Origin: an uncultured Prevotella sp.
GTDB taxonomy: Bacteria; Bacteroidota; Bacteroidia; Bacteroidales; Bacteroidaceae
Direction of reading: 5' to 3'
Length of the DNA stretch: 64,000 nt
NCBI GenBank assembly: GCA_934219025.1
Contig: CAKQDG010000001.1
Span: 1 to 64,000 of the forward strand
The position numbers were made by a program, and so were the translations under genes. This document shows, piece by piece, positions 16,481-25,279 of the stretch (its first letter is position 1; each line of letters begins with the position of its first letter). The notes under the pieces are model-generated. The model did not search any database, was not told where the DNA came from, and saw only the letters and a list, made by a program, of their open reading frames with translations.

Positions 16481-18118
16481 TTACTCAACAGGAACAGCAT
16501 ATTTATCTCCAGTCTGCTTGATGAGTTCACGTGCAATCTTTTTAGGAAATCCTGGACGTTCAACCTTAGCACCAAGACCAGTCTTTGTACGGAGGAATTT
16601 GCCGTTCTTTGTTGGCTTAACAGCCATGTCGTTGTATTTCACGATAAGATAAGTGGCAAGTTGTTTCCAACGTGCGAGCATTTGCTGAGCAGTAGTGTTG
16701 CTGTATTCAGTAAGGTATTCTACAGCTTTTTCCGGATTAGAGCCACAAAGTTCAACTGCCCTCTTCTCTACCCCACTCTGCTTTTCAAAATATGATGATT
16801 CAAGAGAGTCGCGCACTTCCTTAAGCGACGGGAACATCAGGGAGTAGCGCGGATAGACCATATTGCTGACCCAGTTGCAAACCCAATAAGCGTTTTTGTC
16901 GCTGAAGGTCACGGCATCAGCTCCCGGAGTGTTGTAACATTCCGGTTGCACTGTGTTTCCGCAATAAACAGGAGTATAGGCAATCATGTTTCCGTCGTCG
17001 TTTCCGAACCATAATACTCCTCCCACTTGCCTTGGCAACCAGGAGCGCATTTGAGAAACATAAGAGAAGGCAGACTGCTGAGTGGAAGTTGGCCGCTCGT
17101 TGAAATACGATTTCCCGTCTACTTTAAACGTGAGCGGGGTTGGTCGGTAAGGCATTTCCCAAATGCCCTGTCCCATATCGCTGTCGAGAGCAAATGGAGT
17201 TCCCTCGTAGTGGTCGCGCATGCAAGCCTGTACATCCTGCACGCTAACCTTGCGGTTAGGTTTTATCCATAGCGGCATAGGTTCAGCATCCTTCACTTTT
17301 CCTTCAGCATAAGGCAGATAGCGGTTCATGTCCTGGAAGTGGTTGAAGAAGCTCCACACGCGAGCCTCACAGAAGCGTCTGCCACCGAAATCGGGTGCGG
17401 CGTAGGCATCGCAGAAGCTGAAGTCTTTGTCGTTTCCGCTGAACCACCCCATGCGCCTGGCGTATTTGATGCAGTCTTTTGAGAAAAGAACGTTTTTCTT
17501 GTCTTTTTGGTCAAATGTGCGTATGCGGCTTTGGTTAGCATGTGCACAGATTGCATCGTCTGGGATTCTCACGGCAACCCACACCACGCCTTTGCTGCCT
17601 GGTCCTTTTCCCATCATTTCCATTATCCACGCCTCGTTAGGGTCGCAGATGGTGAATGTCTCGCCTTCGGAGTTGTATCCGTATGTCTCGGCAAGAGTTG
17701 TCATTACAGAAATTGCCTGTCTTGCAGTTTTTGAGCGTTGCAGAGCGATGTATATAAGCGATCCGTAGTCGATAATACCAGTAGAGTCTACCATTTCCTC
17801 ACGTCCGCCAAAGGTTGTTTCGCCTATAGTTACCTGATATTCATTGATGTTTCCGATAACGTTGTAAGTTTCGGGAGCTTCTGGAATTTGTCCGTGGTAT
17901 TCGTTAGTGTCCCAGTCAAAGATTTTTCTCATTTCCCCTTTGGCGTGTTTCGCTGCGGGATAATGACAAAGGTTTATAAACATTCCGTAGTCGTCGGCAT
18001 TATAAGAGCAGATTACGGATCCGTCGGCACTTGCCTTTTTGCCGACAATAAAATTTGTGCAGGCAATGGCCTGAAGCACGCCTGCACAAAGTATTAAGGA
18101 TAGAAATATTTTTTTCAT
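16481..18118 (-). CDS. C69-family dipeptidase
   Basis: A 545-residue secreted peptidase. The signal peptide (~1-19) ends at 'LQAIA', exposing Cys20 in 'CTNFIVGKKASADGS'. In family C69, an N-terminal-nucleophile group, this Cys becomes the catalytic N-terminal residue after cleavage. Other family landmarks are 'NINEYQVTIGETTFGGR', 'ETYGYNSEGETFTICD' and 'RFCEARVW'. It probably cleaves dipeptides in the periplasm, which fits amino-acid and peptide-using Bacteroidales. The Cys could also be read as a lipobox, but the immediately following TNFIVG favours the nucleophile role. It lies 48 bp downstream of nadC on the same strand. Confidence 0.92.
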   Translation of the reverse strand: MKKIFLSLILCAGVLQAIACTNFIVGKKASADGSVICSYNADDYGMFINLCHYPAAKHAKGEMRKIFDWDTNEYHGQIPEAPETYNVIGNINEYQVTIGETTFGGREEMVDSTGIIDYGSLIYIALQRSKTARQAISVMTTLAETYGYNSEGETFTICDPNEAWIMEMMGKGPGSKGVVWVAVRIPDDAICAHANQSRIRTFDQKDKKNVLFSKDCIKYARRMGWFSGNDKDFSFCDAYAAPDFGGRRFCEARVWSFFNHFQDMNRYLPYAEGKVKDAEPMPLWIKPNRKVSVQDVQACMRDHYEGTPFALDSDMGQGIWEMPYRPTPLTFKVDGKSYFNERPTSTQQSAFSYVSQMRSWLPRQVGGVLWFGNDDGNMIAYTPVYCGNTVQPECYNTPGADAVTFSDKNAYWVCNWVSNMVYPRYSLMFPSLKEVRDSLESSYFEKQSGVEKRAVELCGSNPEKAVEYLTEYSNTTAQQMLARWKQLATYLIVKYNDMAVKPTKNGKFLRTKTGLGAKVERPGFPKKIARELIKQTGDKYAVPVE

Positions 18119-18166
18119 TTCAGCTTTTCTTATTAAATAGCTTTCGTTAGAGAACTGACAATATTT

Positions 18167-19015
18167 TTAGCAAGCCTTGAAACTCATGTCGAGTCCTTTC
18201 ACGGAGTGTGTCAATGCTCCTACCGAGATATAGTCTACTCCACACTCGGCATAGTCGCGTATAGTGTCGAACGTTATGCCACCGCTTGATTCCGTCTCAA
18301 CTCTTCCGTTGATAATTTCCACTGCCTTTTTCGTGTCCTCTATAGAGAAGTTGTCGAGCATCATTCGGTCTACGCCACCATGTTCAAGAACCTGGTTCAT
18401 CTCATCAAAGTTTCTCACCTCTATCTCAATTTTCAGTTTCAGTCCCTTTTCGTCGAGGTATTTGTGGCAGCGGTCTATAGCGTTTGTTATGCCTCCGGCA
18501 AAGTCCACGTGGTTGTCCTTGAGTAGAATCATGTCGAACAGACCGATGCGGTGGTTCATTCCGCCACCGATTTTCACCGCTTGCTTTTCGAGCATTCTCA
18601 TTCCCGGAGTTGTCTTCCTGGTGTCGAGCACGTGAGTTTTCGTGCCATTCAGTCTCTCCACATATTTATGCGTCATTGTAGCGATGCCGCTCATCCTCTG
18701 CATGATATTAAGCATAAGTCGCTCGGTCTGCAACAATGAGCGCACTTTTCCTGTAACCACCATGGCGATGTCGCCCTTTTTCACAGGTGTACCATCTTTG
18801 ATGAGCACCTCCACTTTCATTGTGTTGTCAAATCTGGCAAAAACCTTTTTAGCCACTTCCACTCCGGCGAGTATTCCGTCTTCCTTTATTAGCAAGTGAG
18901 ACTTTCCCATTGCATCTTCTGGAATACAACACAACGTGGTATGGTCTCCGTCGCCGATATCCTCAGCGAAGGCAAGATCTATCAGTTTGTCTTCCAATTC
19001 GTCTACTGTATACAT
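18167..19015 (-). CDS. nadC: Nicotinate-nucleotide pyrophosphorylase (quinolinate phosphoribosyltransferase)
   Basis: A 282-residue enzyme of de novo NAD synthesis. It converts quinolinate and PRPP to nicotinate mononucleotide, CO2 and pyrophosphate. The signatures 'DTRKTTPGMRMLEKQAVKIGG', 'HRIGLFDMILLKDNH' and 'GGVDRMMLDNFS' are all present, and the C-terminal 'SSGGITFDTIRDYAECGVDYIS' completes the barrel. Length is normal. No nadA or nadB is adjacent. The C69 dipeptidase gene follows on the same strand and may be read through. Confidence 0.97.
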   Translation of the reverse strand: MYTVDELEDKLIDLAFAEDIGDGDHTTLCCIPEDAMGKSHLLIKEDGILAGVEVAKKVFARFDNTMKVEVLIKDGTPVKKGDIAMVVTGKVRSLLQTERLMLNIMQRMSGIATMTHKYVERLNGTKTHVLDTRKTTPGMRMLEKQAVKIGGGMNHRIGLFDMILLKDNHVDFAGGITNAIDRCHKYLDEKGLKLKIEIEVRNFDEMNQVLEHGGVDRMMLDNFSIEDTKKAVEIINGRVETESSGGITFDTIRDYAECGVDYISVGALTHSVKGLDMSFKAC

Positions 19016-19114
19016 ATTTTTGTTATTTTTTTGTTGTTGTAATCTAAGAGTTTAGGTAGGAACACGAAGCACGAAATCGGGCTCCACACTAAACACTACT
19101 TACTCCACACTATA

Positions 19115-19600
19115 TTAGAGGTAAATACCCACGCCGATGCGAAGTCCCACCTTAGAATAGTCTGAGTGGTTTTTGATTGACTGGTCGTAATAAACGGCAG
19201 GTTCAACGGTAACACTCTTCCCGAGGAAGAAAGCATATCCAAGTTCGATGCCAGGCATAAAGTCGTTGTAGCTACTGTTTCCTCTCACGAATTTGGCATT
19301 TACGCCCATGTAAAGTCCATTCTCTATAATATAGTAGCGACCACCTACGCCAGCTTCAAACGTATCGTCCACGCCATCAACTCCACTGTGGGAGTATCCT
19401 GCCATGGCAAGAGCCATCCAGTTGTCGGCAAACATATATCCGCCCTTTGCTTCCACTCCGAGATTGAATTTCTCGGCTCCGCTGTAGCTCATGCCGAGTC
19501 CTGTCAGCGAACCGTTGATATAATACTTGCCCTGCTCAAACTGAGCGTTTGCAGCAACAGCCATTACAAGTCCAATGACGAGTAAAAAGAATTTTTTCAT
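19115..19600 (-). CDS. Small outer-membrane beta-barrel protein
   Basis: This 161-residue protein has a clean signal peptide ('MKKFFLLVIGLVMAVAANAQ') and alternating hydrophobic strands ('GKYYINGSLTGLGMSYSG', 'GYMFADNWMALAMAGYS', 'GLRIGVGIYL'). It resembles the OmpW/OprF-like 'outer membrane beta-barrel' families that form 8-stranded barrels. The last residue is Leu rather than the common Phe. The function cannot be assigned. It is monocistronic, with a promoter at 19673-19680. Confidence 0.82.
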   Translation of the reverse strand: MKKFFLLVIGLVMAVAANAQFEQGKYYINGSLTGLGMSYSGAEKFNLGVEAKGGYMFADNWMALAMAGYSHSGVDGVDDTFEAGVGGRYYIIENGLYMGVNAKFVRGNSSYNDFMPGIELGYAFFLGKSVTVEPAVYYDQSIKNHSDYSKVGLRIGVGIYL

Positions 19601-19672
19601 AATCGTATATATTTTTCGTTAGTAATCAGTCTTGTTTCATCGCCATTTTGCGTGGCGAAACTTAAAGTTATG

Positions 19673-19680
19673 CAAATATA
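19673..19680 (-). promoter_or_regulatory. -7 promoter element (TATATTTG) of the small barrel gene
   Basis: TATATTTG on the minus strand with a TTTG 23 bp further upstream (19704-19707), slightly longer than usual spacing. Confidence 0.5.
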
Positions 19681-19819
19681 CAACTTTTCCTTGAAATAAA
19701 GGGCAAAGGTTATTTTTTTTCATACGAAACGCGGAATATAGAATACTAATTCAGTGTTTTTGCACGACTTCCTCATACAGAGAAATACGATTTGCAAATT
19801 TCACAGGTAAACATTCTCC

Positions 19820-20095
19820 ACAAGATGGCACAGGATGCCGGTGTGGACATTTTGAACACTTTTAAAAAGAATCGTAAAGATTTTTTCGGGGGAGAAAATG
19901 CCAAAATGCCAAAGTGTCAGCAGTATCAAAAAACTGACAAAAATTATAACTCATTGATAATCAATAATAATAATAATTTAGGACAGGATTGGCACAACTG
20001 GCACAATTGGCACAATCAGGAAAAAATCGAACAATCCAGAGAAAAATAGAACAATTTTGGAGGGAGAGACGTTTTGTGGAAGTTTTGACCACTTT
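19820..20095 (+). repeat. Dispersed repeat, copy 1: fragment of a primase-like gene with variable centre
   Basis: The first ~72 bp (19820-19891) and last ~75 bp (20021-20095) match copy 2 at 44294-44568 almost base for base. The centre differs. Tract V1 (~19897-19940) is built from ATGCCAAA units and tract V2 (~19985-20018) from three GGCACAA-type 9-bp units, translated as His-Asn-Trp repeats. Between them is a conserved 13-bp palindrome-like element (19953-19965). Read as protein, the left flank gives 'KMAQDAGVDILNTFKKNRK', similar to the region ahead of DUF3987 in Bacteroidales primase-like proteins. There is no credible start codon, and one extra A near 20021 breaks the frame kept in copy 2. 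Confidence 0.8.
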
Positions 20096-20486
20096 TATAC
20101 AACTTTCCTTAAAATAAATTGTATAACACATTTTCTTCTTTAGTCTTGTAATCATAACTTGCACCTTTCTACTGAAAATCTTTTTGACTCATCCGATATA
20201 TGGAGTGACACTTCAAGCACCTGAAGAACCATTTTTTTTACGTAGGAAACGGCGGTTTCTAATTATAAAGCAAGGCCTTGATGCGACAGAGCGTCGCTTT
20301 ATGTCAAAAAAAAGTAATAAGAAATCCGGAAATGTATGAAAAGTAACTGTCAGCGATGTATTTTAGCTGATTTTTAACAATAAAAAGAACATAAGATAGT
20401 ACAAAAACAGCTGTATGGAGTCTATTATATAAAGGAAAACTACAGAAATAATTTGGTATATAAACAAACTAATAACATAATACAGA

Positions 20487-21389
20487 ATGAAAATTAATGA
20501 AAAATACCATGGCGTTGTTGTGCCTATGGTAACACCAGTAACAAAGGATGGCAACATAGACAATGCTGCCGTGGAGAGAATTATCGAAAACTTTGCAAAA
20601 CACAATGTGTCGGCCCTCATAATGGGAACAACAGGCGAAGGAAACTCCGTGTCGGCACGACAGGGTGCGGAAATGATAAGGAAAGCCGCCAAGACCGCTG
20701 CCGGAAGGATTGTGGTATATGCCGGACTGGGCGGAACATGCATCAGCGAGCAGATGGAAGCCGCCAAGATGTTTATCGAAGCTGGTGCAGATGTAATAGC
20801 CGCCACACTGCCAAGCTACTACGCACTTACACCAGAGCAGATGTATACCTATTATAAAAATCTTGCCGACAATATCTCTGTTCCACTTATGCTCTATAAT
20901 ATCACAATCACTACACATATGAGTATTCCACTCGACGTGATAGAGAAATTGAGCCACCACCCGAACATTGTTGGACTGAAAGATTCGGAGAATGATATAG
21001 AGAGAATGGAAGAAGCTCTGAAGATGTTTGCCGACAGAGAAGACTTTGCATATTTCTGTGGATGCGCAGCCAATTCCGCACATGCTCTGAAGTGTGGCGC
21101 AGACGGAATAGTGCCGAGCGTAGGCAACTTTATGCCAAAGGCTTACAACGATTTGTTCGAGGCAGGAATTAAGGGTGATGAGGCAACCGCCGAACGACTG
21201 CAGCAGGAAACCATAACCGTGGGAAAAATCAACACTCAGGGGCTCACGCTGGGACAGTCGCTTGCAGGACTGAAGGTGATAATGAAAGAATACGGACTGT
21301 GTGAAACTTACATGTTGCCGCCGCTTACAGAACTTGATGAAGACACGGTGCAGAGAATTAGAAAGGAAATTCGGCAGTATATGCAATAA
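20487..21389 (+). CDS. Dihydrodipicolinate synthase/N-acetylneuraminate lyase family aldolase
   Basis: A 300-residue class I aldolase of the DHDPS/NAL barrel family. Schiff-base Lys165 is in 'IVGLKDSEND', Tyr137 in 'PLMLYNIT' and the substrate-carboxylate loop 'GTTGEG' at 47-52. These enzymes form or cleave a bond between pyruvate and an aldehyde. As the first gene of a five-gene operon with a transporter, an alcohol dehydrogenase, a PdxA-like enzyme and a DUF1537 kinase, it is more likely a catabolic lyase for a 2-keto-3-deoxy acid than lysine-pathway DapA. The GTTGEG loop does not settle between the subfamilies. The product would be pyruvate plus an aldehyde; the substrate is unknown. The next gene starts 38 bp downstream. 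Confidence 0.88.
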   Translation: MKINEKYHGVVVPMVTPVTKDGNIDNAAVERIIENFAKHNVSALIMGTTGEGNSVSARQGAEMIRKAAKTAAGRIVVYAGLGGTCISEQMEAAKMFIEAGADVIAATLPSYYALTPEQMYTYYKNLADNISVPLMLYNITITTHMSIPLDVIEKLSHHPNIVGLKDSENDIERMEEALKMFADREDFAYFCGCAANSAHALKCGADGIVPSVGNFMPKAYNDLFEAGIKGDEATAERLQQETITVGKINTQGLTLGQSLAGLKVIMKEYGLCETYMLPPLTELDEDTVQRIRKEIRQYMQ

Positions 21390-21427
21390 CCGGGGAAAAA
21401 GAACCTGACTAATACCTTAAATAAAAT

Positions 21428-22981
21428 ATGGAAACATCATCACTACATTGGATAGACATCGCCATAATCATCGCTTCGGTGATATTGGCACTTTGTGTGG
21501 GCTTCTATTTCTCAAGAAACCAGAAATCAACGGAGACTTACTTTGCAGCCAACGGCAACATACCGTCGTGGGCTGTGGGTATGTCGATGTTTGCCACCAT
21601 CATAAGTAGCGTAACGTTTCTTGCATATCCGGGTAACGCGTATGCTGGAAACTGGATTCTGCTCGTTCAGGGACTAATGGTGCCCATCGTGCTTGTATGT
21701 CTCATCGGATTCATCGTGCCACTCTACCGCAAAGTGATACGACTGAGCACATACGAATACTTTGAACGGCGGTTCGGTCCGTTCGCCCGTATATACAGTT
21801 CGCTTGCCTTCGTTCTGGAACATTTCTCGAAAATGGGCACCATCCTGTATCTGCTCGCCCTTGCAATGGCAATGTTTGTTGGCGGCATGGACATCCGCTG
21901 GGTTATCATCATCATCGGCGTAGTGGTAATCGTGATGACATTCTTCGGCGGTATGGAGGCCATCATATGGATGGACGTCATACAGGGTTTTCTGCTCATC
22001 ATCGGCGGACTGCTCGCCGTTGGCATATTGTTCTATCTCACCGACGGCGGACCTGCAGAGATTTTCCGTATCGCCGGCGAATACAAAAAGATAGACTTCG
22101 GTCCGTATGACATGGATCTCACACATTTGACATTTCTCGTTATGGTGCTCAACGGTATATTCTACGCATTGCAAAAATACGGCACGGACCAGAGCATCGT
22201 GCAGCGCTACCTAACGGCACGCGACGACCGCAGCGCAAAGCGCGCATCATATCTGGGCATATTCCTCAGCGTACCCACATGGGCACTGTTTATGTTTGTG
22301 GGCACCTGTCTCTTTGCTTACTACCACATCAATTCCGGGGCGCTGCCCGAAGGAATAAAGAGCGACGAGGTGTTCCCCTACTTCATATCAACAGAGATGC
22401 CTGTGGGTATCACCGGACTGATACTTGCAGCCCTGATAGCCGGAGCTATTTCGAGTATCGATGCCGACATCAACTGTATCTCGGCAATCGTAGTGGAGGA
22501 TTATTACGGAAGATTCAAGAAGAACGTGAGCGACAAGCAGAAGATGCGTGTGGGAAGATGGGCCGTTATAGTAACAGGCATTGGAGCCATACTCTGCGCC
22601 TTGCTTTATGTGGCATGGGGCGGCGAAGGAGTGCTCGGCACGCTCTTCGGTCTTTACGCCATACTGTCGGCAGGTATCGTGGGAATATTCCTGCTTGGAC
22701 TTTTCAGTCGGCGTGCCAACTGGCAAGGTCTTTACATCGGCATTGCCGCTGCCATATTGTTCACGGCGTATGCCGTGCTTACATCCACGAAATACGGAGT
22801 TTCAATGATTCTCGACCTTGGCGACTGGAACTTCACTCACCACAAATACATGCTGGGCGTTTACAGTCATATAATTGTGCTGGTAGTGGGCTACGTGGCA
22901 AGTCTGTTCTTCAATACACCACTTGCTGACAAAGAGCTAACAATCTACGGATATCTTGAAGAGAAAAAGAATAAGGAATAG
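21428..22981 (+). CDS. Sodium:solute symporter (SSS family)
   Basis: A 517-residue inner-membrane symporter with about 13 hydrophobic segments. The first is 'IDIAIIIASVILALCVGFYFS', and the sodium-site region is 'WAVGMSMFATIISSVTFLAYPG'. Later helices include 'GLILAALIAGAISSIDADIN'. SSS carriers use the sodium gradient to import sugars, sialic acid, carboxylates or amino acids. Its place directly after the aldolase gene marks it as the uptake system for this operon's substrate. The tail is Lys/Glu-rich. A hairpin (22986-23017) follows the stop and may lower expression of the downstream three genes. Confidence 0.92.
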   Translation: METSSLHWIDIAIIIASVILALCVGFYFSRNQKSTETYFAANGNIPSWAVGMSMFATIISSVTFLAYPGNAYAGNWILLVQGLMVPIVLVCLIGFIVPLYRKVIRLSTYEYFERRFGPFARIYSSLAFVLEHFSKMGTILYLLALAMAMFVGGMDIRWVIIIIGVVVIVMTFFGGMEAIIWMDVIQGFLLIIGGLLAVGILFYLTDGGPAEIFRIAGEYKKIDFGPYDMDLTHLTFLVMVLNGIFYALQKYGTDQSIVQRYLTARDDRSAKRASYLGIFLSVPTWALFMFVGTCLFAYYHINSGALPEGIKSDEVFPYFISTEMPVGITGLILAALIAGAISSIDADINCISAIVVEDYYGRFKKNVSDKQKMRVGRWAVIVTGIGAILCALLYVAWGGEGVLGTLFGLYAILSAGIVGIFLLGLFSRRANWQGLYIGIAAAILFTAYAVLTSTKYGVSMILDLGDWNFTHHKYMLGVYSHIIVLVVGYVASLFFNTPLADKELTIYGYLEEKKNKE

Positions 22982-22985
22982 GGAT

Positions 22986-23017
22986 AAAAAGGGGGAGTCC
23001 TTTGGATTTCCCTTTTT
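22986..23017 (+). terminator. Intra-operon hairpin (partial terminator)
   Basis: AAAAAGGG and CCCTTTTT enclose an inner imperfect stem with the loop TTT, followed by ATTAT. It sits between the transporter and dehydrogenase genes of one gene row, so it may attenuate rather than end transcription. Confidence 0.55.
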
Positions 23018-23039
23018 ATTATCAAAAAAAAATAAAAAA

Positions 23040-24185
23040 ATGAAAGAAATAACACTATTACAACCACAGAAAATCGTTTTCGGAACCGGTTGCATTGAAC
23101 GGTTCAAGGAAGATTATCTATCAATGGGATACAAGCGGCTGTTTATCGTTACACTGCCGTTCATGCTCCCGTCTATCAAGGATACTACAGATTCTCTCGC
23201 AGCCTCGGGAGTGGATATAGAGTTTTACACAGAAATTAGTGCCGAACCGTCTATAACGGATTTCAAGACGGTATTGGCAAAGGCACAAGCTTTCAAGGCA
23301 GACAGTTTTCTCGGTATCGGCGGCGGAAGCGTGCTCGATGTTACAAAGCTCGTGGCAACACTTCTCGACAGCCGGCAGAAGATAGAAGACCTGTTTGGAA
23401 CAGGACTTATAAAAGAAAAGGGAAAATGGTTTGCATGTATGCCGACTACAGCTGGAACAGGAAGCGAAGTATCGCCTAACGCCATTTTGCTCGACGAGAG
23501 TGATTTGCTGAAAAAAGGTGTGGTTAGCCCTTACCTAATGGCAGACGCAGCATATATCGACCCGAAACTAACATGGAGCGTGCCGGCAAAAGTTACAGCC
23601 GAGACGGGAATGGATGCCCTTACCCATTGCATCGAGGCATATACAAACAAGTTTGACCACCCGATGGTGGACATGTATGCCTTGATGGGAATAAAACTTA
23701 TTGCTGCCAATCTAGAACGTGCCGTGAAAAACGGAAAAGACCAGGAAGCGCGAGAAGCAATGGCACTGGGAAGTATGTATGGCGGACTCTGCCTTGGACC
23801 TGTAAACACGGCTGCCGTGCATGCCCTGTCTTACCCTTTGGGAGGAGAGTTTCATATCTCACACGGACTTTCTAATGCTATCCTGCTTCCATCGGTGATG
23901 CGTTTCAACTATAGCGCAAATCCTGAGAAATATGCCGAGGTGGCTATTGCTTGCGGTGTTGAGCGAAAGGAGAACGACGAAAAGACTGCAATGGCAGGGG
24001 TGGATTTTATAACAGAACTTTCAAAAAGGTGTGGCATACCTACAACACTATCAGAAATTAATATTCCGGAGAGTGCAGTGGACAGAATGGCAAAGGCCGC
24101 GATGAATGTGCAGCGATTGCTGAAAAACAATCCGCGCACCGTAACCGAAGCGGATGCCAAAGAAATTTATGAAAGTCTTTATTGA
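23040..24185 (+). CDS. Iron-containing alcohol dehydrogenase
   Basis: A 381-residue NAD(P)-dependent group III alcohol dehydrogenase. The nucleotide-binding motif 'IGGGSVLDVTKL' is near residue 95 and 'PTTAGTGSEVSPNAIL' near 145. The metal-binding region is 'MDALTHCIEAYTNKFDHP' followed by 'HALSYPLGGEFHISHG'. The start is the ATG at 23040; a longer in-frame reading back to 22956 would overlap the end of the symporter gene and the hairpin. Typical reactions are lactaldehyde, glycolaldehyde, propanediol or hydroxy-acid oxidoreduction. In this operon it probably handles the aldehyde released by the aldolase or oxidises the imported acid. The direction is not determinable. Confidence 0.9.
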   Translation: MKEITLLQPQKIVFGTGCIERFKEDYLSMGYKRLFIVTLPFMLPSIKDTTDSLAASGVDIEFYTEISAEPSITDFKTVLAKAQAFKADSFLGIGGGSVLDVTKLVATLLDSRQKIEDLFGTGLIKEKGKWFACMPTTAGTGSEVSPNAILLDESDLLKKGVVSPYLMADAAYIDPKLTWSVPAKVTAETGMDALTHCIEAYTNKFDHPMVDMYALMGIKLIAANLERAVKNGKDQEAREAMALGSMYGGLCLGPVNTAAVHALSYPLGGEFHISHGLSNAILLPSVMRFNYSANPEKYAEVAIACGVERKENDEKTAMAGVDFITELSKRCGIPTTLSEINIPESAVDRMAKAAMNVQRLLKNNPRTVTEADAKEIYESLY

Positions 24186-24224
24186 TAGTGAGAACTATAC
24201 TTCTTAAATAAAGAAAAGGGAAAA

Positions 24225-25262
24225 ATGAAACCAATATTAGCTATTACAATGGGCGATCCGGCAGGAATCGGACCGGAAATAATCCTTCAGGCACTAAGTC
24301 TGAAAGAAATTTACGACAAATGCAAGCCCCTCGTTACGGGTGATGCCGGAGTTATGGAATTCGTGGCAAGGCAACAGAATTCTACTCTAAAAATCCATGC
24401 CATAGAAAAGGTTGAGGATGCAAAGTTTGAACTTGGAATTGTTGATGTGCTGGACCTGAAACTTATCGACATGCAGACGTTTGAACAAGGTAAAGTTGCC
24501 GTGCAATGCGGCAATGCTGCCTTTCAGTCTGTAGTAAAAGCCATTGAACTTGCCATGAATGACGAGGTGAACGGAACGGTTACAGCCCCACTAAACAAAG
24601 AAGCATTGAATTTGGCAGGTCATCATTTTGACGGACACACCGAGATTTATGCCACATACACTCATACGAAGAAGTATGCCATGTTGCTGGCAGACGAATT
24701 TCTGCGGGTAATCCATGTATCTACACACGTGCCGCTGCGCAAGGCGTGTGACCTTGTAAAAAAGGAGCGAATCATTGACGTTACAGAACTTATAACCGAC
24801 GCATGCAAGCAGTTTGGCATAGAAAATCCGAAAATAGGTATAGCCGGACTGAATCCGCATGCCAGCGACGGTGGACTCTTCGGCGACGAGGAGCGCCTGG
24901 AGATAGAACCTGCAGTGAGGGAGCTGAAAGCTCGTGGATTCAACGTGGAAGGACCAGTACCGCCCGACACACTTTTTGCCAAGGCGAAATGTGGCAAATA
25001 CGACGGATGTGTTGCTATGTATCATGACCAGGGGCATATCCCATTCAAAGTAGTGGGATTCAATTGGGACAAGGAAACAGGAAAGATGTCTACGGCAAAA
25101 GGAGTGAACATAACACTCGGGCTACCAATCATCCGTGTTTCAGTAGACCACGGCACAGCTTTTGACGTGGCAGGAAAAGGAGTGGCAAGTCCAGACGCAT
25201 TGTTGCTATCTATAGACTATGCCACAAAGATGGCTCTTTCAAGGAATAAACAAGAAATCTAA
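24225..25262 (+). CDS. PdxA-like 4-phospho-threonate/erythronate dehydrogenase
   Basis: A 345-residue member of the PdxA family: 'MGDPAGIGPEII' at 9-20, 'TAPLNKEAL', metal-binding His in 'FDGHTEIYA', 'GLNPHASDGG', and 'YHDQGHIPFK'. PdxA proper oxidises 4-phospho-hydroxythreonine in vitamin B6 synthesis. PdxA2 homologues beside DUF1537 kinases are known to oxidise and decarboxylate 4-phospho-D-threonate or -erythronate to dihydroxyacetone phosphate. The adjacent DUF1537 gene (17 bp downstream) and the transporter strongly favour the PdxA2 role. No other pdx gene is close, although a B6 role cannot be excluded from sequence alone. Confidence 0.88.
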   Translation: MKPILAITMGDPAGIGPEIILQALSLKEIYDKCKPLVTGDAGVMEFVARQQNSTLKIHAIEKVEDAKFELGIVDVLDLKLIDMQTFEQGKVAVQCGNAAFQSVVKAIELAMNDEVNGTVTAPLNKEALNLAGHHFDGHTEIYATYTHTKKYAMLLADEFLRVIHVSTHVPLRKACDLVKKERIIDVTELITDACKQFGIENPKIGIAGLNPHASDGGLFGDEERLEIEPAVRELKARGFNVEGPVPPDTLFAKAKCGKYDGCVAMYHDQGHIPFKVVGFNWDKETGKMSTAKGVNITLGLPIIRVSVDHGTAFDVAGKGVASPDALLLSIDYATKMALSRNKQEI

Positions 25263-25279
25263 ATCCTACTGTTAGAGAT

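Larger units (their letters stand above)
19601..20486. other. 886-bp intergenic region with a primase-fragment repeat
   Basis: It contains the promoter of the small barrel gene, repeat copy 1 (19820-20095), and ~390 bp before the catabolic operon. That last part includes small hairpins (GAAAC/GTTTC near 20247-20260 and GCGAC/GTCGC near 20283-20297), but no TAnnTTTG promoter was recognised for the operon. Confidence 0.6.

Noticed and set aside
19792..20049. 85-codon frame treated as a small protein gene
   Set aside because: It begins with TTG, has no promoter and matches only a fragment of a primase-like protein with a one-base shift, so it is reported as repeat copy 1.
20469..21386. 305-codon minus-strand frame across the aldolase gene
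   Set aside because: Antisense shadow of a strongly supported catabolic gene, Cys/His-rich without pattern.
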